Shown: positions 1 through 5,350, numbered from the stretch's first letter. The stretch: 5,356 nucleotides of DNA from JAFDVL01 sp043719385 (GCA_043719385.1 JAYSTY010000465.1:1-5356); one strand, 5' to 3'. Translations and numbers: made by a program. The notes: generated by a model not told the origin, from the letters alone.

Positions 1-1
1 A

Positions 2-1111
2 AATTCCTCGTCTGTCCAAATTGAGCAGGCCCTGAATCAACCTGATCCGTTCAATCCGGCAAATAATGTCGCGCAATTTTACGAAGAGTTTTTACAATCG
101 AGTCCTGGCAAAGAAGATTTGACCAAAGTAAACCAGGCAATCAAAACCAGGGTGAGCAAAATTGGTGATGAAGCCTTTCGGGCGCTCAACGACGAAGCCG
201 ATCCGAACGTGGATTGGAACAAAGTTGCGCAATCCTATCAATTGCTCAATAAAATCACGCCAAATGATAAAGAGCTTCAGGCACGAGCCGCATTTGCGAA
301 TGGCAAGGTTGGGTTTAATGCCAAAAAATTTAGCGAAGCTGCCGACAATTTCAATAAAGCCAATAAGCTGAAAAATAACTGGGCGCTGGCCCTGAATGCG
401 TTGGGACAAACTTACAAGGCGGCTGGCAGGCCAGGCGATGCCTTTATTGCTTACGACCAGGCGACCAGAACGGACGCCAATTTTGTGTGGGGCTGGTACA
501 ATTTGTATCAATATTACGCTTCGTTGAAAAAATTTGACGAAGCGAAAAATACGCTTAACAAAGCAATTGAACTTAAGCCGGATCGAGCTTCATTTGTGAA
601 ATCCTTAGCCGTGTTGCAGGAACAGCAGGGGCAAATCCAGGAAGCCATTACAACGTATGACAAATACATTTTGCTGGAAGCCAATGCCGAAGAAAAAATA
701 AAAACGCAGAAGTATATTAATGATTTGAAACTGAAACCTTCGACGGCGCTGGCTTCGCAACCGACCAGTAATGAATTTGACGGGTTGGCAATAGTGGATG
801 CGCGCGGGCAAATTGATAACCTGCCGATTCACCTCAATCTCACCATTCAAAATGGAAAAGCCAAAGGCAGTTATGCTTACGATACCAACAGTAATAAATT
901 AGCGTTAAATGGAATTGTGAGTTCCGAAGGTAAGATTTTATTAGTCGAGAAAACTCCCAAAGGCAGAGAATCAGGAAAATTTGAAATCAGCCGTATGGTG
1001 CAGGAAGGAAAGCTCGTTTATTTTGGCACCTGGCGCGATGCGAAAGGACAAAAGACGCTGAATTTCTCACTTGAGCCGATCACGGCTCCAGCACCACCAA
1101 CGCCGCAATAA
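2..1111 (+). CDS. TPR-repeat protein with C-terminal beta-rich domain (5' partial)
   Basis: The reading frame is open from the window edge to the TAA at 1109-1111, so the true start lies upstream; an internal TTG at 119 is not a credible start because the frame continues before it. 369 residues are visible. Four consecutive tetratricopeptide-like repeats can be read at about residues 94-126, 127-160, 161-194 and 195-228, with the usual small/large residue pattern and endings such as ELKPD. TPRs normally form a helical solenoid for protein-protein contacts. After a low-complexity linker (about 229-257), residues 258-360 form a beta-rich domain with regularly spaced Gly and aromatic residues (PIHLNLTI, GSYAYD, FGTWRD, LNFSL), resembling a domain seen in bacterial envelope proteins. 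The tail is Pro-rich (APAPPTPQ). A periplasmic or surface location is inferred, but the N-terminus that would carry a signal peptide is outside the window. It converges with ppk2, with only 10 bases between stops. The specific role is unknown. Confidence 0.9.
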   Translation, partial: NSSSVQIEQALNQPDPFNPANNVAQFYEEFLQSSPGKEDLTKVNQAIKTRVSKIGDEAFRALNDEADPNVDWNKVAQSYQLLNKITPNDKELQARAAFANGKVGFNAKKFSEAADNFNKANKLKNNWALALNALGQTYKAAGRPGDAFIAYDQATRTDANFVWGWYNLYQYYASLKKFDEAKNTLNKAIELKPDRASFVKSLAVLQEQQGQIQEAITTYDKYILLEANAEEKIKTQKYINDLKLKPSTALASQPTSNEFDGLAIVDARGQIDNLPIHLNLTIQNGKAKGSYAYDTNSNKLALNGIVSSEGKILLVEKTPKGRESGKFEISRMVQEGKLVYFGTWRDAKGQKTLNFSLEPITAPAPPTPQ

Positions 1112-1131
1112 CTGACGCGGTTTATTTTTTA
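1101..1131 (+). terminator. possible weak intrinsic terminator of the TPR gene
   Basis: A short CCGC (1103-1106) / GCGG (1117-1120) stem spans the stop codon and is followed by a T-rich run, TTTATTTTTT, at 1121-1130. The stem is only 4 bp with a 10-base loop, so this is weak. It sits at the convergent junction with ppk2, where termination would be expected. Confidence 0.25.
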
Positions 1132-1955
1132 ACCGGATGCCGAAACTCTTCAATCTTTGCTTTCTCCTGATGGCCAATCGCCTCCAGTTTTTTCAACCAC
1201 TGTTTCTTATACGGTTTCATCGCTTCCACAATCGCTTCGGCGACGGCTAAGTTGCGGAACCATTTTTTGTTGGCGGGAATGACGCGCCAGGGCGCGTCTT
1301 TCGTGCTGCATTTATTGATCGCGTCCTCGTAAGCTTCGGTGTAATCATCCCACAACTCGCGCTCTTGCCAATCGCCTGCGGACAGCTTCCAATATTTTGT
1401 CTGGTCCTGCTCGCGCTCAAGCAGGCGCTCTTCCTGTTCCTTTTTGCTGATGTGCAAATAAAATTTCAGGACGATAGTGTTGGAATCAAGCAGCAATTGC
1501 TCAAAATTATTGATGTGATCGTAATGTTTTTTCCAGGCCTTTTTAGGCGCGAGATCGTGAACGCGCACGACCAGCACATCTTCGTAATGCGAGCGATTGA
1601 AAATCGTCATTTGTCCGCGCCCCGGCGTTTGGGCATGCGCACGCCAGAGAAAATCATGTGCCAGTTCATGCGTGGTCGGAACCTTGAATGAAGCGACATT
1701 ACAACTGGCAGAATTGAGCGGCCCCATCACCACGCGAATCGTGCCGTCTTTGCCCGAAGTGTCGCGCCCCTGCAATACGATCAGCACGCTTTGTTCGCCT
1801 GCCGCGTAAAGTAATTCCTGCAACTTCATCAATTCTTCAGCGAGCTTCGCCGTTTTGGCTTCCGCTTCTTCACGCGTCAGGCCTGCGTCATGATCGGGAT
1901 CGAAGTCTTTGAGCTTAATTTTCTTTTTGCCGGTAATGCGATGTGCGTATGACAT
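1122..1955 (-). CDS. ppk2: PPK2-family polyphosphate kinase / polyphosphate:nucleotide phosphotransferase
   Basis: Cytoplasmic enzyme that transfers phosphate between polyphosphate and nucleotides. The 277-residue product has the full PPK2 core: a Walker A-like GRDTSGKDG at 63-71 (Asp65, Lys69), a FNRSHYEDVLVVRVH block at 119-133, and a lid/C-terminal region with TKYWKLS (186-192), DWQERELWDDY (195-205), CST and APWRVIPANKKWFRNLAVAE (221-240). The FNRSHYEDVL form matches the subgroup usually called PPK2_rel_1 or class III, whose characterised members phosphorylate AMP and ADP; substrate specificity here is inferred. Start: the frame stays open to an ATG at 2006, but those 17 extra residues are a translation of an inverted-repeat element, and the family normally begins close to the MSYAHRI start at 1955. 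No Shine-Dalgarno precedes either ATG, so the exact start is less certain than the gene. It lies 72 bases downstream of the dienelactone-hydrolase gene on the same strand and may be read with it. Confidence 0.95.
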   Translation of the reverse strand: MSYAHRITGKKKIKLKDFDPDHDAGLTREEAEAKTAKLAEELMKLQELLYAAGEQSVLIVLQGRDTSGKDGTIRVVMGPLNSASCNVASFKVPTTHELAHDFLWRAHAQTPGRGQMTIFNRSHYEDVLVVRVHDLAPKKAWKKHYDHINNFEQLLLDSNTIVLKFYLHISKKEQEERLLEREQDQTKYWKLSAGDWQERELWDDYTEAYEDAINKCSTKDAPWRVIPANKKWFRNLAVAEAIVEAMKPYKKQWLKKLEAIGHQEKAKIEEFRHPVKK

Positions 1956-1972
1956 AAATAAAAATGATGAAT

Positions 1973-2021
1973 GATGAAGGCGGAACGATGAACATTCATC
2001 AATCATCGTTCCGCCTTCATC
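1973..2021. repeat. 19-bp perfect inverted repeat (intergenic hairpin element, possible terminator)
   Basis: Arms at 1973-1991 and 2003-2021 (left arm GATGAAGGCGGAACGATGA) are perfect reverse complements around an 11-base loop. The element starts only 6 bases after the hydrolase stop codon. On the minus strand it is followed, 8 bases later, by an AT-rich run (ATTTTTATTT) that abuts the ppk2 start. Such a stem could terminate or stabilise the upstream transcript, or be a copy of a dispersed palindromic repeat; copy number cannot be seen here. Flanking ATGATGAATGATGAA adds short direct repeats. Confidence 0.85.
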
Positions 2022-2027
2022 GTTGTA

Positions 2028-2891
2028 TTAGGCTGCTCCATTTTTCTTGAACCATTCCTGCAAGCGTTTCCATCCATCCTGCGCATCGGCTTTGTTGTAG
2101 CCAGGGCGATAATCGGCATGGAAGCCGTGTCCCGCATCAGGGTATACAACAAACTCCGATTTACTTTTTCCTTTGGCGAGTTCTGCTTTCATTTTTTCAA
2201 TGGAATCCAGCGGAATCCCGCCGTCTTTGCCTGCATACAAACCAAGCACAGGAACTTTCAATGTAGCGGCAAAATCTATCGGATGTTTTGGTTGCAATGG
2301 ATTGCCAGGTTGTCCTGGAACCAAACGCCCGTACCACGCAACTCCAGCTTTGACGTTGGGATTGTGTGCGGCATAAAGCCAGACGATACGTCCACCCCAG
2401 CAGAATCCCGTAATGCCAAGTTTTTTGGTATTGCCTTTATTTTTGCCTGCCCACGCGACAGCGGAATCCAAATCAGACATCACCTGGGCGTCAGGGACTT
2501 TGCCGACAATGGGAAAAATATCTTTCATTTCCACTTTGGAAACATCGCCCTGGCGAAAATACATTTCGGGTGCAATTGCCAAATAGCCCAGCTTCGCAAA
2601 GCGGCGGCACACATCTTTGATATGTTCGTGGACGCCAAAAATTTCCTGCACGACCAGCACCGTCGGAAAGTTTTTACCTTTCGCGGGCATCGCGTGATAG
2701 GCGGGAATTGCTACGTCTTTTGTCGGGATTTTCACTTCGCCTGCGACGATGCCGGTGGTGTCGGTAGTGATTAGATCCTGCGCATTGACCGGCTGGACGG
2801 CAAGTGCAAAGCCCGTGCAAAGCGAAGTTGCAATAAAGCCGCGCCGGGAAGTTTTCTTTTCGGGAAAGAGAGAGTTTAAGTCTTCAATCAT
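2028..2891 (-). CDS. dienelactone hydrolase family protein, Tat-exported
   Basis: Alpha/beta-hydrolase of the dienelactone hydrolase (DLH) family, 287 residues. Catalytic elements are visible: nucleophile Cys164 in GFCWGGR, Asp223 in YAGKDGG, His255 in DAGHGFH, and the conserved Glu83 in VQEIFGVHEH that orients the cysteine in characterised DLHs. DLHs cleave cyclic ester (lactone) bonds, classically dienelactone in chloroaromatic breakdown; the actual substrate here is unknown. The N-terminus carries a twin-arginine signal, SRRGFIA at 15-21, then a hydrophobic stretch and a likely cleavage after VNA (residue 37), so the enzyme is predicted to be folded in the cytoplasm and exported by Tat. 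Start: ATG at 2891 has AAAGGA five bases upstream and gives a normal Tat leader. An in-frame ATG at 2921 adds ten residues from within a repeat and is rejected. It lies between the exported esterase-like gene and ppk2, all on one strand. Confidence 0.93.
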   Translation of the reverse strand: MIEDLNSLFPEKKTSRRGFIATSLCTGFALAVQPVNAQDLITTDTTGIVAGEVKIPTKDVAIPAYHAMPAKGKNFPTVLVVQEIFGVHEHIKDVCRRFAKLGYLAIAPEMYFRQGDVSKVEMKDIFPIVGKVPDAQVMSDLDSAVAWAGKNKGNTKKLGITGFCWGGRIVWLYAAHNPNVKAGVAWYGRLVPGQPGNPLQPKHPIDFAATLKVPVLGLYAGKDGGIPLDSIEKMKAELAKGKSKSEFVVYPDAGHGFHADYRPGYNKADAQDGWKRLQEWFKKNGAA

Positions 2892-2902
2892 GGTAGTCCT
2901 TT
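2892..2902 (-). promoter_or_regulatory. ribosome binding site that decides the hydrolase start
   Basis: On the minus strand AAAGGA is followed by CTACC and then the ATG at 2891. This supports the short start with the Tat leader rather than the repeat-derived ATG at 2921. Confidence 0.75.
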
Positions 2903-2911
2903 CTGAGAAAT

Positions 2912-3025
2912 CAAAAGGCAAATATCAAAAGTTAAATGGCAAAAGGGTGGCACTTGATTTAAGAAATTCAAATCGGCTTCCTTCCGAAGTTACTTTTGCT
3001 TTTTGATATTTGCCTTTTGCCATTT
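2912..3025. repeat. two overlapping, mutually exclusive inverted-repeat pairs in the est-dlh spacer
   Basis: Pair one: CAAAAGGCAAATATCAAAA at 2912-2930 and its exact reverse complement at 3001-3019 (19 bp, about 70-base loop). Pair two: AAATGGCAAAAGG at 2934-2946 and its exact reverse complement at 3013-3025 (13 bp). The right-hand arms share 3013-3019, so both stems cannot form at once. The element fills nearly the whole 138-base spacer, starting five bases beyond the end of the esterase-like gene and ending just before the ribosome binding site of the next gene. Its origin may be a dispersed repeat or the remains of a small non-coding mobile element; a regulatory role is possible but unproven. 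Confidence 0.8.
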
Positions 3026-3029
3026 GATT

Positions 3030-3902
3030 TTACGATTGCTTAATAAAGCCACGCGCCCGTAACCAGTTTTCCAACAATTTCGGCCACGTATTCAGTGCGT
3101 TGTCGAAGGGCGCCAAGCCTACGCCGTGCCTGCCGTGTTCGTAAATGTGCATCTCGTATGGCACTTTATTTTTACGCAACGCCTCAGCAAACAGCAAACT
3201 GTTTTCGACCATCACCGCGCCGTCATCCATGGTATGAAAAATAAAAGTTGGTGGAGTCTTCGCTGTCACCTGTTTTTCATTCGACATCAAATCTGCGAGC
3301 TGCGGATCAGGATTGGTTCCAAGTAAATTTTTGCGCGAACCTTTGTGTGTAAAATCTTCACGCATCGTGATGACGGGGTAACAGAGAATCGCTACGTCAG
3401 GGCGCGAACTAAAGCGGTCAATCGGATCAGCCGCGTTCGCATCGCCATCATCAAAATGTGTCGCCAGCGTCGCCGTTAAATGTCCGCCCGCCGACGAACC
3501 CATAATGCCAATGCGGTTCGGATCAATTTTCAACTCTCCAGCTTTGGAGCGAAAATAACGAATCGCACGCGCTGCATCCATCATTGGGGCCGGATGCTGA
3601 TATGGCGCAATGCGATATTTTAATACCGCTACCGTGACGCCAATGCCATTCAAAAATTTCGCATAATCATACCCTTCGTGATCGGCGAGTGCGCCATAAC
3701 CTCCACCAGGGCAAACGACCACCGCCGCGCCCGTCGCCAGATTTTGCGCTGGTTGATAAATTTGAATCGAAGGAATATCCGCAGGCGCAGAACCTTTTGC
3801 TAACGGCGCGCCATTAGGCCAAAGCGGAATTGGTTCAGGGCGTTGTGGTTGAGCTATTGTCACTACAGTAATCAGGAATGTCAGCAGGATAGCTTTGCGC
3901 AT
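3030..3902 (-). CDS. exported alpha/beta hydrolase (esterase/lipase-like, Ser nucleophile)
   Basis: The 290-residue product is a serine alpha/beta hydrolase of the esterase/acetyl-esterase type often annotated as 'alpha/beta hydrolase' or 'xylanase-associated esterase'. It has an oxyanion-loop CPGGGYG at 64-70, nucleophile Ser137 in GSSAGG (135-140), an acid residue in HTMDDGAV (Asp226 or Asp227), and His259 in EHGRHGVGL. Related enzymes remove acyl or acetyl groups from esters, often on plant polysaccharides; the substrate is not evident. A signal peptide is clear: Arg-Lys at positions 2-3, hydrophobic residues 4-17 and likely cleavage after TIA before QPQ, so the protein should be exported by Sec. 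The opening RPEPIPLWPNGAP segment is typical of this group. The start ATG at 3902 has GAGAGG upstream (3918-3913). It is followed by the Tat-exported dienelactone hydrolase, suggesting two periplasmic ester hydrolases with related roles. Confidence 0.92.
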   Translation of the reverse strand: MRKAILLTFLITVVTIAQPQRPEPIPLWPNGAPLAKGSAPADIPSIQIYQPAQNLATGAAVVVCPGGGYGALADHEGYDYAKFLNGIGVTVAVLKYRIAPYQHPAPMMDAARAIRYFRSKAGELKIDPNRIGIMGSSAGGHLTATLATHFDDGDANAADPIDRFSSRPDVAILCYPVITMREDFTHKGSRKNLLGTNPDPQLADLMSNEKQVTAKTPPTFIFHTMDDGAVMVENSLLFAEALRKNKVPYEMHIYEHGRHGVGLAPFDNALNTWPKLLENWLRARGFIKQS

Positions 3903-3955
3903 TCTATTTTGACCTCTCAGGTTTTAGGATTTAGGGAAACGTTTGTGCAAGGAAA

Positions 3956-3985
3956 GTTATAGCGCAGCAGGTGTAGGGAGTGCAA
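3956..3985 (-). promoter_or_regulatory. possible sigma-70-like promoter of the exported esterase gene
   Basis: On the minus strand TTGCAC (3985-3980) and TATAAC (3961-3956) are 18 bases apart, which would give a 5' leader of roughly 45 bases before the ATG at 3902. The -10 matches five of six consensus bases and the -35 only three. The spacing to the gene is sensible, but there is no direct evidence of use. Confidence 0.35.
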
Positions 3986-3996
3986 AGCAAAAAGGA
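3982..3996. repeat. 15-base direct repeat, copy 1, flanking the TA-like module
   Basis: GCAAAGCAAAAAGGA occurs here and again at 4432-4446 in the same orientation. The two copies bracket the toxin-like and antitoxin-like genes, 450 bases apart. The sequence is A-rich, which lowers its statistical weight. Confidence 0.7.
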
Positions 3997-4008
3997 GCAA
4001 GTTTTTGG

Positions 4009-4248
4009 TTACTGAGATAACGCTCCCTGATTGCGTAAGCGGATGAGCGTGCGCAGAGCTTCATTGACGGCGGTTTTGTTGGGAAAATACAAGGCTACGT
4101 CCGGCTCGATTTGAACGCTGACGCCATTAGTTTTTTGCGCCGAAGCCCGCAACTCTTTGAGATCATACTCAGGTCGCAACTCATCATTCAAATCGTAATC
4201 CTCGTCGCTCAGCAATTCAATTTTCTTCTTCAAACTCGTGTAATTCAC
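4009..4248 (-). CDS. antitoxin-like protein paired with a BrnT-type gene
   Basis: Small 79-residue protein. Residues 24-29 (LRPEYD) and especially 49-70 (PDVALYFP then AVNEALRTLIR) match, by recall, a family of short bacterial proteins encoded beside BrnT/DUF497-like toxins; in that family a short beta strand (here VSVQI, 43-47) precedes two helices, compatible with a ribbon-helix-helix-like DNA-binding antitoxin. The basic GVRGKY-like segment that usually lies between these two blocks is not recognisable here (residues 31-41 read KELRASAQKTN), so the protein is diverged. The start is GTG at 4248, the longest option; no in-frame ATG exists, and TTG at 4233 is an alternative. It overlaps the toxin-like gene by 32 bases, indicating translational coupling, which is typical of TA pairs. 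Expected role: bind and neutralise the toxin and repress the pair. Activity is inferred only. Confidence 0.7.
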   Translation of the reverse strand: MNYTSLKKKIELLSDEDYDLNDELRPEYDLKELRASAQKTNGVSVQIEPDVALYFPNKTAVNEALRTLIRLRNQGALSQ

Positions 4249-4369
4249 GGCGCGTTACTTTCCGCGCACTGATAATACGAATCACGTCGCCGCGTTCGAC
4301 AAAAGAGACTTTGTGCTTTTTGCGGTTACTGTCATTTTTGAGCGGAGGCCACTGAAATCGCTGCGTCAA
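4217..4369 (-). CDS. mini BrnT-like toxin or internally deleted brnT remnant
   Basis: The 50-residue product carries both ends of the BrnT (DUF497) family but not the middle. Residues 5-23 (FQWPPLKNDSNRKKHKVSF) correspond to the usual opening FEWDxxKxxxNxxKHGVSF. Residues 24-50 (VERGDVIRIISARKVTRRE and an acidic tail) correspond to the usual C-terminal end ERGDxIRIISARxATRRE. Members are normally about 90 residues, so roughly 40 are missing at position 23/24, in frame. BrnT toxins are RelE-like ribonucleases; whether this short form folds or cuts RNA is doubtful. The start is TTG at 4369, chosen because AGGAGGAGG lies four bases upstream and because the family homology begins there; the frame extends to an ATG at 4480, but that part only translates the upstream terminator. 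The gene overlaps the antitoxin-like gene downstream. It may be a decayed pseudogene or a functional small protein. Confidence 0.65.
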   Translation of the reverse strand: MTQRFQWPPLKNDSNRKKHKVSFVERGDVIRIISARKVTRRELHEFEEEN

Positions 4370-4382
4370 AATTCCTCCTCCT
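4370..4382 (-). promoter_or_regulatory. strong Shine-Dalgarno before the TTG start of the brnT-like gene
   Basis: On the minus strand AGGAGGAGG is followed by AATT and TTG (4369). This is one of the best ribosome binding sites in the window and places the start 37 codons after the first possible ATG. It shows that translation signals of the shortened gene are still intact. Confidence 0.7.
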
Positions 4383-4406
4383 GGTTCGCACAGATCATCG
4401 CCGCCT

Positions 4407-4435
4407 GATTTAGAAAATAGAGCTACGAATCGCAA
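4407..4435 (-). promoter_or_regulatory. possible promoter of the toxin/antitoxin-like pair
   Basis: TTGCGA (4435-4430) and TAAATC (4412-4407) on the minus strand are 17 bases apart and would give a leader of about 30 bases ahead of the TTG start. Matches to consensus are four and three of six. It lies just after the terminator of the upstream gene, where an independent promoter would be needed. Confidence 0.28.
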
Positions 4436-4446
4436 AGCAAAAAGGA
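4432..4446. repeat. 15-base direct repeat, copy 2, flanking the TA-like module
   Basis: Second copy of GCAAAGCAAAAAGGA (first at 3982-3996). This copy supplies the T-tract and the base of the stem of the terminator at 4439-4467. If the module was inserted here, one copy could be a target or recombination duplicate. Confidence 0.7.
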
Positions 4447-4467
4447 CGACCTGTGAAGATCGCCCTT
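4439..4467 (-). terminator. intrinsic terminator of the secretin-N-like gene
   Basis: On the minus strand AAGGGCGATC (4467-4458) pairs with GGTCGTCCTT (4451-4442) around the loop TTCACA, and the stem runs into TTTTT (4443-4439). Two of the pairs are G-U, which in the opposite orientation would be A-C mismatches, so the hairpin is directional and fits minus-strand transcription. It begins 28 bases after the stop codon at 4495. Confidence 0.8.
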
Positions 4468-4494
4468 CCGTGCAGGTCAAATTTTGAGAATACT

Positions 4495-5313
4495 TTATTT
4501 AATGATTCTTACAGAAAGCACAAGAATTAAGGCCTTATCTTTTATCGTCGCAGTGCCGACGACAACTTTTTCTCCTTCTTTGATTGTGACATCGCTCATA
4601 ATCTCAGCATTGCCGAAAACTTTGAACGGATCAGCAATTACAAAGCGAAAGTTCCGTAACATGAGAATAGGAGATTGCTCAGAATAAAAATTTGTCGTAA
4701 AGGATTGCACTACCAATTCATAACTTGCGTCCGCCGCTCTTTCAACTAATGGAGGAGCCGCCGAAATTACGCCACGACTCATAATTGAACTGCTTGATCT
4801 TTGCATAATGGAAGATAATAGCGAATAGGTTTTGTAATGAAATGTATTCTTGAGTTGTTTGATTACGCTGTCTAGTTCTTGTACTGCTACATCCGTTTCG
4901 CCAATTGCATTGTGCGCTAATAGAACCTGTAGATGTAGTTCAATATTTGAATTAGGCTCGATGTTGCGTTTGGCTTGCGGCGGAGCAGGGACATCCAATC
5001 TTTTAAGCGCTTCTTCAATCACTGCGATGTTTTCAGGAAAGTCGCGCACTGTTAACGTTTTCATCTCGCTATTGGCTTGTATCGTTGCGCCCTTGAAGCC
5101 GCTGCCAAGCGGGGCAATGATCGTAACTAAATCACGTGGGTCACGGTTTTTTAACTCAAAAATTTTGCCTTTGAAGCCAGTAAAATCCACGAAGTTGGAT
5201 TCTTTCTCTTTTGTTGGCTGCGGTTGTTGTGCAAAAGCCATTGCTCCGCACAGAATTACTAAAAAAAACAATGAGTATATTCTCAGCAATTTTTTAGCGT
5301 TTTGTAAAATCAT
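4495..5313 (-). CDS. exported protein with secretin-N-like domain
   Basis: The 272-residue product has a signal peptide (Lys-rich start, hydrophobic 12-26, likely cleavage after AFA at 28 before QQPQP), so it acts outside the cytoplasm. Residues about 48-110 resemble a short secretin N-terminal (NolW/N-domain) module: a KIFELKNRDPRDLVTIIAPL strand-helix unit, then a TLTVRDFPENIAVIEEALKRLDVP unit, the classic pattern by which secretin subunits pack into rings. The rest (about 124-272) is a beta-rich region with IELHLQVLLA, DSVIKQLKNTFHYKTY and a closing GEKVVVGTATIKDKALILVLSVRI; I recall this architecture as an uncharacterised family in Acidobacteriota. There is no secretin channel domain, so it is not itself an outer-membrane pore; it could be an accessory to a secretion or pilus apparatus, but no such genes are visible. 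The ATG at 5313 has AGGAG five bases upstream. Transcription ends at the hairpin at 4439-4467. Confidence 0.85.
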   Translation of the reverse strand: MILQNAKKLLRIYSLFFLVILCGAMAFAQQPQPTKEKESNFVDFTGFKGKIFELKNRDPRDLVTIIAPLGSGFKGATIQANSEMKTLTVRDFPENIAVIEEALKRLDVPAPPQAKRNIEPNSNIELHLQVLLAHNAIGETDVAVQELDSVIKQLKNTFHYKTYSLLSSIMQRSSSSIMSRGVISAAPPLVERAADASYELVVQSFTTNFYSEQSPILMLRNFRFVIADPFKVFGNAEIMSDVTIKEGEKVVVGTATIKDKALILVLSVRIIK

Positions 5314-5332
5314 AATTTCTCCTATCGCAAAT

Positions 5333-5350
5333 CCGCTTTGGTATTAGCGG
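5333..5350. repeat. short inverted repeat upstream of the secretin-N-like gene
   Basis: CCGCT (5333-5337) and AGCGG (5346-5350) are reverse complements around 8 bases, about 10 bases upstream of the ribosome binding site. It could be a small operator or leader hairpin, or chance; the sequence to its right is outside the window. Confidence 0.25.

Noticed and set aside
92..511. Minus-strand open frame opposite the TPR gene
   Set aside because: The plus strand has regular TPR repeats in frame; the antisense translation has no motif.
1956..2006. N-terminal extension of PPK2 to the ATG at 2006
   Set aside because: The added residues are a translation of one arm and the loop of a perfect inverted repeat, and the PPK2 family normally starts near 1955.
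2118..2774. Long 218-codon open frame on the plus strand opposite the dienelactone hydrolase
   Set aside because: It is antisense to a gene with complete catalytic motifs and a good start; its translation is Cys/Phe/His-rich and shows no recognisable domain.
2912..3025. CRISPR-like repeat array in the est-dlh spacer
   Set aside because: Repeats are inverted and overlapping, with no regular spacers and no cas genes.
3921..3950. Promoter-like TTGCAC/TAAAAC pair close to the esterase start
   Set aside because: Transcription would begin inside or after the ribosome binding site at 3913-3918; the upstream candidate at 3956-3985 gives a workable leader.
4448..4478. Alternative GACCTG/CAGGTC hairpin below the secretin-N-like gene
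   Set aside because: It is a 6-bp stem with a 19-base loop; the 10-bp stem with a 6-base loop directly followed by the T-tract explains termination better.
4370..4480. Longer form of the brnT-like gene starting at ATG 4480
   Set aside because: The extra 37 residues translate the upstream gene's terminator and lack family similarity, while a strong Shine-Dalgarno precedes the TTG at 4369.
4850..5347. 165-codon plus-strand open frame opposite the secretin-N-like gene
   Set aside because: It is a shadow of a coherent exported protein with a Shine-Dalgarno and a terminator; the Ser/Cys-rich translation has no family features.
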